Below are positions 24,425-32,042 of a stretch of 45,207 nucleotides of DNA, in pieces. The translations under genes were made by a program, and so were the position numbers. The stretch is from positions 1 through 45,207 of the forward strand of contig NZ_DASYHS010000113.1 of the NCBI RefSeq assembly GCF_035998295.1, written 5' to 3'. The stretch comes from DASYHS01 sp035998295 (GTDB taxonomy: Bacteria > Pseudomonadota > Alphaproteobacteria > Azospirillales > Azospirillaceae). The notes beneath the pieces were generated by a model, which ran no database searches, was not told the DNA's origin, and was given only the letters and a program-made list of their open reading frames with translations. Within the stretch, counting starts at the first letter, position 1, and each line of letters starts with the position of its first letter.

Positions 24425-25489
24425 TCACTTCGCCCCGAGCGAGCGGAGATAATCGGCCACGGCCGCCTCGTCGGGTTCCAGCAAAGGCGGACAGCCGGCA
24501 GCCGTGCGAGCGCGGCACTCGGTCATGCCGTCGAGAAGCCGCCCATCCAGATAGGTCGCCGGAACCGCCGGATGCACGTAGCATTTGCGGCAGAGGACCG
24601 GCGTATTCCCGAGCCGCTGCGCGACGTCCTTGATGACGGCGTTGACGTTGCGCTTGGCCTCCGTCGCTTTCTCGAAGCGCGGCAACGCGCACAGGCCGGT
24701 CGCCGCGGCGACGGTCGCTCCCCAGGTCCGGAAATCCTTCGCCGAGAACGTTTCGCCGGTGAGCCGCTGGAGGTAGGCGTTGACGTCGGCGGACTCGAGT
24801 TCGTGGCGGCGCCCCTCCTCGTCGATCCACTGGAAGAGGTGGAAGCCGGGCACCTCCTGGGTCTTCTTCACCAGCCGGGCCAGTCGCCGGTCGGTGACCG
24901 AGATGCGGTGCGGCTTACCCGACTTGCCGCGGAAATTGAACACGATGCGTCCGCCGCTCACGTCGACGTGGCGGTCGCGCAAGGTCGTGAGCCCGTAGGA
25001 GCCGTTGGCTTCGGCATATTGGCGGTTGCCGATGCGGATCAGCGTGCGCTCCATCAGCTCGATCACCAGCGCCACGAGCTTCTCGCGCGGCAGGCCGGGA
25101 CGGTTCAGGTCCGCCTCGACCTGGGACCGGAGTGCCGGCAGCGCCTCGACGAAGCCGACCACGCGCTCGAACTTGGCGGCGTCGCGCACCTCGCGCCATC
25201 GCTCGTGATAGAGATACTGCTTGCGCCCGCGCGCATCGCGTCCGGTCGCCTGGATGTGCCCATTGGCCTTCGGACAGATCCAGACGTCCTCCCAGGCCGG
25301 CGGGATGGCCAGCTTCGCGATCCGTTCCAGGGTCGCGGGGTCGTCGACGCGGCGCCCCCGCGGATCCTGGTAGGCGAACCCCTGGCCGTGCCGACGGCGG
25401 GCGATGCCGGGGGCATGGTCGTCCACGTACCGCAATCGGGCCGCCTCTACGGCCTGGATCGCGTCCTCTTTGGGCATGGTCCCGCTCAT
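24425..25489 (-). CDS. DNA topoisomerase IB
   Basis: A protein of about 354 residues homologous to poxvirus-type topoisomerase IB. The catalytic residues are visible: an early R in NRQYAEANGSYGLTTLRDRH with VVFNFRGKSGKPH-like strand, K in FRGKSGK, the central HELESADVNAYL and FSAKDFRTWGATVAAA (R of the active site), and the nucleophile tyrosine in CRKCYVHP, about 50 residues from the end (Y304 with this start). It relaxes supercoils by transient 3'-phosphotyrosine nicking. Start is uncertain: ATG at 25489 has AGAAGGG directly abutting it, whereas ATG at 25477 is 12 bases from the same sequence; the difference is four residues. No operon partner beyond the secreted protein downstream. Confidence 0.9.
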   Translation of the reverse strand: MSGTMPKEDAIQAVEAARLRYVDDHAPGIARRRHGQGFAYQDPRGRRVDDPATLERIAKLAIPPAWEDVWICPKANGHIQATGRDARGRKQYLYHERWREVRDAAKFERVVGFVEALPALRSQVEADLNRPGLPREKLVALVIELMERTLIRIGNRQYAEANGSYGLTTLRDRHVDVSGGRIVFNFRGKSGKPHRISVTDRRLARLVKKTQEVPGFHLFQWIDEEGRRHELESADVNAYLQRLTGETFSAKDFRTWGATVAAATGLCALPRFEKATEAKRNVNAVIKDVAQRLGNTPVLCRKCYVHPAVPATYLDGRLLDGMTECRARTAAGCPPLLEPDEAAVADYLRSLGAK

Positions 25490-25660
25490 CCCTTCTAAGT
25501 TGGCGACCGGATGCTGCCCGCAAAGAGCCGAGTTGGCGGCGCATCCGCTTGGGTGAGGTCGCATGCCGGACTAGCCGAACTTTCGGGTGGGCGGCAGGAA
25601 CAAACCTCCCGTTCGCCCGTTTGGGCGCCAAGCCACGAGCCACGAACCTCGGGAGGAGAG
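25490..25660. other. Intergenic stretch upstream of topoisomerase IB
   Basis: About 170 bases between the topoisomerase start and a possible small gene at 25661. I see no clear promoter boxes, hairpin or repeat. Together with the uncertain small gene and the following 81 bases it makes a 474-base region without a confidently recognised gene. Confidence 0.4.
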
Positions 25661-25882
25661 ATGCGTGCGAACCAGCCGGCCGTCCCGGTCCCCCCGCCCC
25701 CTGCCGAGAGCATCGGAGTCCGATGCATGGCGATACGGATCGCCCTTGCCTGCGCCCGTGGTCATGACGGCGCACTCCAGGTCTTCCCGGACACCTTCCG
25801 TACCGCCCATCGCGGCCTGGTTTCCTGCATCGAGGCTGCGGGGGTGACGAAACCGGCGGAAAAGGGTACGAAACAGCGCTGA
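25661..25882 (+). CDS. Possible small protein of 73 residues, unknown
   Basis: An ATG stands immediately behind GGGAGGAGAG, one of the better ribosome sites in the window, and opens a 73-codon frame. The product is Pro-rich at the start (AVPVPPPPAES) and then weakly amphipathic, with three cysteines and a Lys/Arg-rich end. I recognise no family. It could be a real small gene or a chance frame; spacing of the ribosome site to the ATG is short. The only support is the Shine-Dalgarno sequence and the absence of another explanation for this 474-base gap. Confidence 0.3.
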   Translation: MRANQPAVPVPPPPAESIGVRCMAIRIALACARGHDGALQVFPDTFRTAHRGLVSCIEAAGVTKPAEKGTKQR

Positions 25883-25963
25883 TGCTCCGCATTTTTCGTT
25901 TGACCCGGGCCGCCATTCGCCAAACTTCCGGGATGTGAGGCATGGACCGGTGAAGGCTGAGGC

Positions 25964-26725
25964 GTGAACGGTGAACGCAGGCAGGCGGAAATCCTCGAAC
26001 TGGCCGCACGGCAAGGCTACGTCTCGATAGACGGGCTCGCGCGCCACTTCGAGGTCACGCCGCAGACGATCCGGCGCGACATCAACCGTCTATGCCGGGA
26101 CGGGACGCTCGAGCGTCATCACGGCGGCGCGCTGCTGCGCTCGACCACCCACAACGTCGACTACGGCGCGCGCAAGACGCTGGAGCCGGCAGCCAAGGAA
26201 GCGATCGGCCGGTCGGTCGCACGCCATGTTCCCGACGGGTCGTCCCTGTTCATCAACATCGGCACGACGACGGAGGCGGTGGCCCGCTCGCTGGTCGGGC
26301 ACGCCCAGCTCTCCGTCATCACCAACAACCTGAACGTCGCCGCCCTGCTGGCCGGCACCACCGAGTTCGACGTCATCGTGGCCGGCGGGCTGGTGCGCAA
26401 CCGAGACGGCGGCATCGTCGGCGAGGCGACCATCGACTTCATCAACCAGTTCAAGGTCGATTTCGGGATCATCGGGATCAGCGGCATCGACCTCGACGGT
26501 ACCCTGCTCGACTTCGACTACCGCGAGGTTCGCGTCGCCCAGGCCATCATCCGCAATGCGCGGACCGTCTTCCTGGTGGCCGACCACAGCAAGTTCGGAC
26601 GGGGCGCCATGGTCCGGCTGGGGCATGTCGGCGACGTCCGCGCCCTCTTCACGGACCAGGCGCCGCCTTCGCCGCTCGCCGAAGTGCTGGACGCGCACGG
26701 CGTTGACGTGCACGTTGCGCGCTGA
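25964..26725 (+). CDS. DeoR/GlpR-family transcriptional regulator
   Basis: A 253-residue regulator starting with GTG at 25964. The N-terminal winged helix-turn-helix is standard for DeoR proteins (VSIDGLARHFEVTPQTIRRD, residues 20-39, then LERHHGGALL). The effector domain shows LFINIGTTTEAVA, the sugar-phosphate-binding turn, GIIGISGIDLDGTLLDFDYREV, and VADHSKFGRGA, closely following GlpR. Members repress sugar or glycerol catabolism genes and are released by phosphorylated sugars. No glycerol or sugar operon is adjacent, so the target is unknown; the downstream phosphatase gene is 114 bases away on the same strand. Confidence 0.92.
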   Translation: MNGERRQAEILELAARQGYVSIDGLARHFEVTPQTIRRDINRLCRDGTLERHHGGALLRSTTHNVDYGARKTLEPAAKEAIGRSVARHVPDGSSLFINIGTTTEAVARSLVGHAQLSVITNNLNVAALLAGTTEFDVIVAGGLVRNRDGGIVGEATIDFINQFKVDFGIIGISGIDLDGTLLDFDYREVRVAQAIIRNARTVFLVADHSKFGRGAMVRLGHVGDVRALFTDQAPPSPLAEVLDAHGVDVHVAR

Positions 26726-26839
26726 GGCAGCCTTGATGCGAAAAGGGATAATGATGGCGGGACTGCGATGCCGGATCGTGCATCCGCGACCCGACCCTTT
26801 CCGGTCAGGCGGCGACCGCGCGGCCGTCGGAGCCGCGCC

Positions 26840-27604
26840 GTGATCCTGAACCTGTTCCGTCGTCGTCCCGCATCGTCACCGCCCGTGGGCGCACGCCTGC
26901 CCGAACGCGTGCGCGTCTATGCGGTCGGCGACATACACGGCCGCCTCGACCTCCTCGACGCGCTGACCGCCCGGATCGCCGCCGACGCCCGCGAGCGGCC
27001 CGGTCCTGCCGATTACATCGTCTATCTCGGAGACTACGTCGATCGCGGGCTGCAGTCGCGCCAGGTGCTCGACCGGATGTGCGCGCCGCCCCCGCCCGGC
27101 TTCGGGACGGTGCATCTGCGCGGCAACCACGAGCAGGCCATGCTCGACTTCCTGGACGACGAGAGCACGGGGGAGGCCTGGCTGCAGTACGGCGGCGTCC
27201 AGACCCTGTTCAGCTACGGCGTCCATCTTCGTTCCGAGACGCCGGAGCCGGACGAACTGGCCGAAGCGCGCGACCACCTGGCTGCGGCGCTGCCGCGTGC
27301 GCATCTGAGCTTCCTGACGCATCTGCGCGCCAGCATCACGATCGGCGACTATTTCTTCGCCCACGCCGGTGTCCGGCCCGGAGTGCCCCTGGACGCTCAG
27401 GAGTTGCGGGATCTGCTGTGGATCCGGGACAGCTTTCTTACCTCGACCGCGGATTTCGGCAAGGTGGTCGTCCACGGCCACTCCATCAGCACCGAGCCGG
27501 AACTGCGGCCGAACCGCATAGGCATCGATACCGGCGCCTTCGCGACCGGAAAACTGACATGCCTCGTCCTGGAAGAGGACCGGCACCGCTTTCTGTCGAC
27601 CTGA
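26840..27604 (+). CDS. Metallophosphoesterase (PPP-type serine/threonine phosphatase)
   Basis: A 254-residue protein with all PPP-family metal motifs in order: VGDIHGRLD (residues 29-37), YLGDYVDRG, LRGNHEQ, FFAHAGVRP and VVHGHS. This is the small bacterial class related to PrpA/PrpB and lambda phosphatase; these act on phosphoproteins or on small phosphorylated molecules. The GTG at 26840 is preferred because GGAGCCGCGCC lies just before it and it removes an Arg-rich leader that would otherwise be present from the ATG at 26768. A small acidic protein gene follows after 17 bases and is probably co-transcribed. The substrate is unknown. Confidence 0.88.
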   Translation: MILNLFRRRPASSPPVGARLPERVRVYAVGDIHGRLDLLDALTARIAADARERPGPADYIVYLGDYVDRGLQSRQVLDRMCAPPPPGFGTVHLRGNHEQAMLDFLDDESTGEAWLQYGGVQTLFSYGVHLRSETPEPDELAEARDHLAAALPRAHLSFLTHLRASITIGDYFFAHAGVRPGVPLDAQELRDLLWIRDSFLTSTADFGKVVVHGHSISTEPELRPNRIGIDTGAFATGKLTCLVLEEDRHRFLST

Positions 27605-27621
27605 CCACCACTGGAGACCCC

Positions 27622-28008
27622 ATGCCCGCACTGGACCGCGACGAACTGATCGACCTTCTGGAACGGCTGGGCAGTCCCGACGACGCATCGGCGCTGGATG
27701 CGGCACGGCTGCTGGACCGTACGGTCCGGGAGGCGGGCACGACCTGGGCCGAACTGCTCGTTTCGGTGGACGACGAGACGGCCGTGCCGGTGCCGTCGGG
27801 TCGGGAGGCACCGCCCCGCTCCACCCCGGAACCCGGGTCCGATCTCGGACTGATCGATCACATGCTGTCGACCTACGACCTGACGCCCCAGACCCGTCAG
27901 GACCTGGAGGACATGAAGGCCGACATCGCCGAAGGCGAGTTCACGGACCGCGACGCACGATACCTGCGCGACCTGCACGCGCGCCTGGACAGGGGTCGCC
28001 GCGGCTGA
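27622..28008 (+). CDS. Small acidic protein of unknown function downstream of phosphatase
   Basis: A 128-residue, acidic, soluble protein. ATG at 27622 follows TGGAGACCCC and lies 17 bases after the phosphatase stop. The first 45 residues are helical (DELIDLLERLGSPDDASALD), a Pro/Ser-rich linker covers about residues 55-75, and the last 45 residues (LTPQTRQDLEDMKADIAEG, FTDRDARYLRDLHARL) form a second helical hairpin. I do not recognise a family. It likely acts with the phosphatase, but this is only from position. It converges on the dppF gene. Confidence 0.65.
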   Translation: MPALDRDELIDLLERLGSPDDASALDAARLLDRTVREAGTTWAELLVSVDDETAVPVPSGREAPPRSTPEPGSDLGLIDHMLSTYDLTPQTRQDLEDMKADIAEGEFTDRDARYLRDLHARLDRGRRG

Positions 28009-28030
28009 CCCCGGCCCGGGCGCGCCGCGC

Positions 28031-29047
28031 CTACTCGATCGTCTCGGCGTAGTGGCAGGCTACCGCCCGGCCCTCCACCTGGCGCAACTCCGGCACCTCG
28101 GCCGAGCAGCGCCCGGTCGCGAACGGGCAGCGCTTGTGGTAGTGGCAGCCGGACGGCGGGTTCAGCGGCGACGGCAGCTCGCCTTTCAGCAGCGGCACGT
28201 CGCGCCGGTTTCCCGGCTCGACCTGAGGTGTCGCCGCCAGCAGCGCCCGGGTGTAGGGATGGCGCGGGTTGGCGAAGATCGTCTGCTTGTCGCCATGCTC
28301 CACCGGCCGGCCCAGATACATCACCATCACCGAATCGGCGATGTGGCGCACGACCGACAGGTCGTGGCTGATGAACAGGTAGGCGAGCCGGAATTCCTCC
28401 TGGAGGTCCATCATCAAGTTGAGGACCTGGGCCCGGATCGACACGTCGAGCGCGGAGACCGGTTCGTCGGCGACGACGACCTCCGGGTTCAGCATCAGCG
28501 CGCGGGCGATCGCGATGCGCTGGCGCTGGCCACCCGAGAACATGTGCGGATAGCGATCATACTGATCCTGACGCAGCCCGACCTTGACCATCATCGCGAG
28601 CGCAAGCTCGCGCCGCTCGGCCCTGGACATCGCCGTGTTGATGACGAGCGGCTCCTCGAGGATGGTGCCGATGCGTTTGCGCGGGTTGAGCGATCCATAA
28701 GGGTTCTGGAACACCATCTGCACCTTGCGGCGCAGGGCCTTGCGGTCCGCCGTCCCGCGCGCCTCGGTCACGTCGACGCCGTCGAAGCGCAGGACGCCCG
28801 AACTTGGCGGGTCGATCAGCGCGACCATCCTGGCCAGCGTGGACTTGCCGCAGCCGGACTCGCCGACCACCGCCAGCGTCGTTCCCGCCGCCAGCGAGAA
28901 GGATACGCCGTCCACCGCCCGCACGGTGGCGGCGGGGCGGAACATTCCGCGCCTGATTTCATAGTACCTGCGCAGGTCGGCGGCTTCCAGCACGACCGGC
29001 CCGGCCTCGGCTCGGATCGAGGGATCCGCGGTCACGGCGGCGGTCAT
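28031..29047 (-). CDS. dppF: Dipeptide/oligopeptide ABC transporter ATPase, second subunit
   Basis: A 338-residue ATPase: Walker A GESGCGKST at residues 62-70, FSGGQRQRIAIARAL signature, VVADEPVSALD Walker B and FISHDLSVV switch, then the oligopeptide-type C-terminal extension (HPYTRALLAATPQVE) and the Fe-S-like cysteine cluster at the end (CHYHKRCPFATGRC ... ACHYAE). The last feature is a hallmark of DppF/OppF. It drives peptide import with DppD. It is the last gene of the dppA-B-C-D-F operon and its start overlaps the dppD stop by four bases (ATGA). Confidence 0.93.
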   Translation of the reverse strand: MTAAVTADPSIRAEAGPVVLEAADLRRYYEIRRGMFRPAATVRAVDGVSFSLAAGTTLAVVGESGCGKSTLARMVALIDPPSSGVLRFDGVDVTEARGTADRKALRRKVQMVFQNPYGSLNPRKRIGTILEEPLVINTAMSRAERRELALAMMVKVGLRQDQYDRYPHMFSGGQRQRIAIARALMLNPEVVVADEPVSALDVSIRAQVLNLMMDLQEEFRLAYLFISHDLSVVRHIADSVMVMYLGRPVEHGDKQTIFANPRHPYTRALLAATPQVEPGNRRDVPLLKGELPSPLNPPSGCHYHKRCPFATGRCSAEVPELRQVEGRAVACHYAETIE

Positions 29048-30027
29048 GCGGCGGCACCTCCGGGTTCCGACAGGGGATAGAGACAGCGGGCGGCGCCGTC
29101 GCCGCCGTCGGGCGCCAGCGGTACCGGCCGGGCACGGCACAGGTCGGTGGCGAACCCGCAGCGCGGGTTGAACAGGCAGCCCCGGGGCCGGTCCGCAATG
29201 CCCGGCACGACGCCCGGAATGGTCGGCAGGCGTTCGCGGCCGGCCGCACGCTCGGGCAGCGCGTCCAGCAGCGCCGCCGTGTAGGGATGCCGGGGCCGGG
29301 CGAACAGCTCGGCGACCGGACGCGTCTCCACGATCTGGCCGGCATACATCACCGCGACCCGGTGCGCCGTCTCGGCGACGACGCCCATGTCGTGCGTGAT
29401 CAGGATCAGCGCCATGCCGCGCTCGCGCTGGAGGGAGAGCAGCAGGTCGAGGATCTGCTTCTGGATCGTGACGTCGAGGGCGGTGGTCGGCTCGTCCGCG
29501 ATCAGCAGGCGCGGGTTGCAGGCGATCGCCATCGCGATCATCACGCGCTGGTTCATGCCGCCCGAGAGCTGGTGGGGAAACGACGACAGCCGCGTCTCGG
29601 GCGCGGGGATGCCGACCTGGTCCAGCAGCTCGATGGTGCGCCGCCGCAACTCGGCGCGCGAGCCTCCCTCGTGGACCTTGAGCGCCTCGACGATCTGGAA
29701 GCCTACGGTAAAGCAGGGATTGAGGCTGGTCATGGGTTCCTGGAACACCATGGCCACCTCCTTGCCCGTGAGCCGGCGGCGCTCGCGTGCAGACAGCGTC
29801 CTGAGGTCCCGGCCGGCGAACTCCATGCGGTCGGCATGGATCACGCCGTTGTGGCCGATCAGGCCCATCATCGCGAGCGAGGTGACGGACTTGCCCGACC
29901 CTGACTCGCCGACGATCCCGAGCACCTCGCCCTGCTCGACGTGGAGGTCGATGCCGTCGACGGCGCGGAAGCTGCCGCCGCGGGTGGCGAACTCGACCGA
30001 GAGATTGCGTATGTCCAACAAAGGCAT
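29044..30027 (-). CDS. dppD: Dipeptide/oligopeptide ABC transporter ATPase, first subunit
   Basis: A 327-residue ATPase: Walker A GESGSGKS at residues 40-47, QLSGGMNQRVMIAMAI signature, LLIADEPTTALD Walker B, LITHDMGVV switch and the DppD/OppD C-terminal tail (HPYTAALLDALPE, then CLFNPRCGFATDLC and RCLYPL). It pairs with DppF to power the permease. It starts 3 bases after the dppC stop and overlaps dppF by four bases, so translation is tightly coupled along the operon. Confidence 0.93.
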   Translation of the reverse strand: MPLLDIRNLSVEFATRGGSFRAVDGIDLHVEQGEVLGIVGESGSGKSVTSLAMMGLIGHNGVIHADRMEFAGRDLRTLSARERRRLTGKEVAMVFQEPMTSLNPCFTVGFQIVEALKVHEGGSRAELRRRTIELLDQVGIPAPETRLSSFPHQLSGGMNQRVMIAMAIACNPRLLIADEPTTALDVTIQKQILDLLLSLQRERGMALILITHDMGVVAETAHRVAVMYAGQIVETRPVAELFARPRHPYTAALLDALPERAAGRERLPTIPGVVPGIADRPRGCLFNPRCGFATDLCRARPVPLAPDGGDGAARCLYPLSEPGGAAA

Positions 30028-30030
30028 GGG

Positions 30031-30933
30031 TCAGCGCTTCAGCTTGGGATCGAGGGCGTCGCGAAGGCCGTCCCCCATCAGGTTGAACGCGAGCACCGTG
30101 ATCAGGATCGCAAGGCCGGGGAAGGTGACCACCCACCAGGCCCGCTGCACGAACTCGCGCGCCGACGCCAGCATCGTACCCCATTCCGGCGTCGGCGGCT
30201 GGGCGCCGAGGCCGAGGAAGCCGAGGGCGGCCGCGTCCAGGATCGCGGTCGAGAAGCCGAGCGTCGCCTGGACGATCAGCGGCGCCATGCAATTGGGCAG
30301 CACGGTCACGAACATCAAGCGCAGAACGCCGGCGCCGCTGACGCGCGAAGCGACGACGTAGTCCTTGGTGAGCTCGCTGATCACCGCGGCGCGCGTCAGC
30401 CGCGCGTAGTGGGGGAGCACGACGATCGCGACCGCGGCCATCGCGTTGGCGAGGCCGGGGCCGAGGATCGCGACGATCACCACGGCCAGCAGCAGCGACG
30501 GCAGCGCCAGCATGATGTCCATCAGTCGCATCACCGCGATGTCGACCCAGCCCCGGAAGAACCCGGCGAGCAGGCCGAGCAGGATGCCCGCGGCGAGCGA
30601 CAGGGTCACGACGAAGGTGCCGATCGCAAGCGACAGGCGCGCGCCGTGGATCAGGCGGGACAGGATGTCCCGGCCGATGTCGTCGGTCCCGAGCGGGAAA
30701 CGCATGCTGCCGCCCTCGGCCCAGAAAGGCGGCTGGAGGACGTTGTCGCGGAACTGCACGATCGGGGAATGGGGCGCGATCCAGTCCGCGAAAATCGCGA
30801 TCAGGACCAGCGCGACGATGACGAAGAACCCGGCGAGGGCGCCCCTGTTCTGCGCAAAATGATGAACGAAGACGCGGAACGGGCTTTCCGGCGCGGACGC
30901 GTCGGCGGATTGGGTGGTGTCGATCGCTGCCAT
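30031..30933 (-). CDS. dppC: Dipeptide ABC transporter permease DppC
   Basis: A 300-residue inner-membrane permease with a longer N-terminal cytoplasmic tail and six membrane segments. The FPLGTDDIGRDILSRLIHGA motif and the EAA-like loop (ISELTKDYVVASRVSGAG) that contacts the ATPases are typical of DppC/OppC, as is the end (GFLGLGAQPPTPEWGTML). The ATG at 30933 lies 5 bases after the dppB stop. It forms the translocation pore with DppB. Confidence 0.93.
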   Translation of the reverse strand: MAAIDTTQSADASAPESPFRVFVHHFAQNRGALAGFFVIVALVLIAIFADWIAPHSPIVQFRDNVLQPPFWAEGGSMRFPLGTDDIGRDILSRLIHGARLSLAIGTFVVTLSLAAGILLGLLAGFFRGWVDIAVMRLMDIMLALPSLLLAVVIVAILGPGLANAMAAVAIVVLPHYARLTRAAVISELTKDYVVASRVSGAGVLRLMFVTVLPNCMAPLIVQATLGFSTAILDAAALGFLGLGAQPPTPEWGTMLASAREFVQRAWWVVTFPGLAILITVLAFNLMGDGLRDALDPKLKR

Positions 30934-30938
30934 TGTTC

Positions 30939-31949
30939 TCAGCGTCCGTGGCGTATGCGCGGGTTGAGGGCGCCGTAAAGCAGGTCCACGATCAGGTTGA
31001 CCGCCATCACCAGCGTGGCGATCAGCAGGATCCCGCCTTGCAGCACCGGATAGTCGCGGCGGTTGATCGATTCGATCAGCCACTTGCCGACGCCCGGCCA
31101 GGAGAAGATCGTCTCGGTGAGGATCGCACCGGCAAGCAGCACGCCGACTTGCAGGCCGATCACGGTCACGACCGGGATCAGGGCGTTCCTGAGCGCATGC
31201 AGGCCGACGACCCTGATTCCCGACAGCCCCTTGGCGCGGGCAGTACGGATATAGTCCTCTCCAAGAACCTCGAGCATCGACGAGCGCGTCATCCGCGCGA
31301 CGACCGCGAGCGGGATCGTGCCCAGCACGACGGTCGGCAGGACCAGATGCCTCACCGCGGATGCGAACGCGCCCGGCTCGTCGGAGAGCAGCGTGTCGAT
31401 CAGCATGAAGCCGGTCACCGGCTCGACCCAGTACATCACGGAGAGGCGGCCCGACACCGGTGTCCAGCCGAGATTGACCGAGAAAAGAAGGATCAGCAGC
31501 AGCGCCCACCAGAAGATCGGCATCGAGTAGCCGGTCAGGCTGACGCCCATCACCGTGTGGTCGACCGTCGTGCCCCGGCGCACCGCCGCGATGACGCCGG
31601 CCGGCAACCCGAGTACGACCGCGAACAGCATCGCGCAGACCGACAGCTCGATCGTGGCCGGGAACAGGGCCAGGAACTCCTGGAGCACCGGCGTCTTGGT
31701 GACGACGGAGACGCCGAGATTGCCGCTCAGCACGTCGCCGATATAGTCGAAGAACTGGACCCAGAGCGGCCTGTCGAGCCCGAGCTCGTGGCGGAGCTGG
31801 GCGAGACGCTCGGGGGAAATGCCGCGCTCGCCGACGCGGACCTCGATCGGATCCCCCGGAACGAGGCGGATCAGAAAGAAGCTGAGGAAGGTCACGCCCA
31901 GGAAAGTCGGGATGACCAGGGCCGACCGGGACAATATGAAACGCAGCAT
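30939..31949 (-). CDS. dppB: Dipeptide ABC transporter permease DppB
   Basis: A 336-residue permease with six helices. The N-terminal helix MLRFILSRSALVIPTFLGVT, the periplasmic LVPGDPIEVRVGERG segment and the EAA-type loop (EVLGEDYIRTARAKGLS, then LHALRNALIPVVTVIG) are standard for DppB/OppB. The ATG at 31949 gives the canonical N-terminus; an upstream ATG at 32018 would cover the hairpin between dppA and dppB and is not expected. It is separated from dppA by 93 bases containing a strong stem-loop. Confidence 0.93.
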   Translation of the reverse strand: MLRFILSRSALVIPTFLGVTFLSFFLIRLVPGDPIEVRVGERGISPERLAQLRHELGLDRPLWVQFFDYIGDVLSGNLGVSVVTKTPVLQEFLALFPATIELSVCAMLFAVVLGLPAGVIAAVRRGTTVDHTVMGVSLTGYSMPIFWWALLLILLFSVNLGWTPVSGRLSVMYWVEPVTGFMLIDTLLSDEPGAFASAVRHLVLPTVVLGTIPLAVVARMTRSSMLEVLGEDYIRTARAKGLSGIRVVGLHALRNALIPVVTVIGLQVGVLLAGAILTETIFSWPGVGKWLIESINRRDYPVLQGGILLIATLVMAVNLIVDLLYGALNPRIRHGR

Positions 31950-31974
31950 GCTCGTCCTGCACCAACGGCGACCG

Positions 31975-32008
31975 TCCGGCCGGCGATCCCTGGGGATCGC
32001 CGGCCGGA
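31975..32008 (-). other. Perfect 16-bp stem-loop between dppA and dppB
   Basis: The arms TCCGGCCGGCGATCCC and GGGATCGCCGGCCGGA are exact reverse complements separated by only TG, giving about 15 stable base pairs. No T run follows on the minus strand, so it is not a standard terminator. Hairpins in this place, just after the binding-protein gene, often protect its 3' end and raise the level of binding protein relative to permease. Confidence 0.75.
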
Positions 32009-32042
32009 AAGCCGACATCGAGATCCGTGTCGAGACCGAGGA

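Noticed and set aside
28009..28030. GC-rich stretch between convergent genes as a terminator
   Set aside because: The arms do not pair well and there is no T run.
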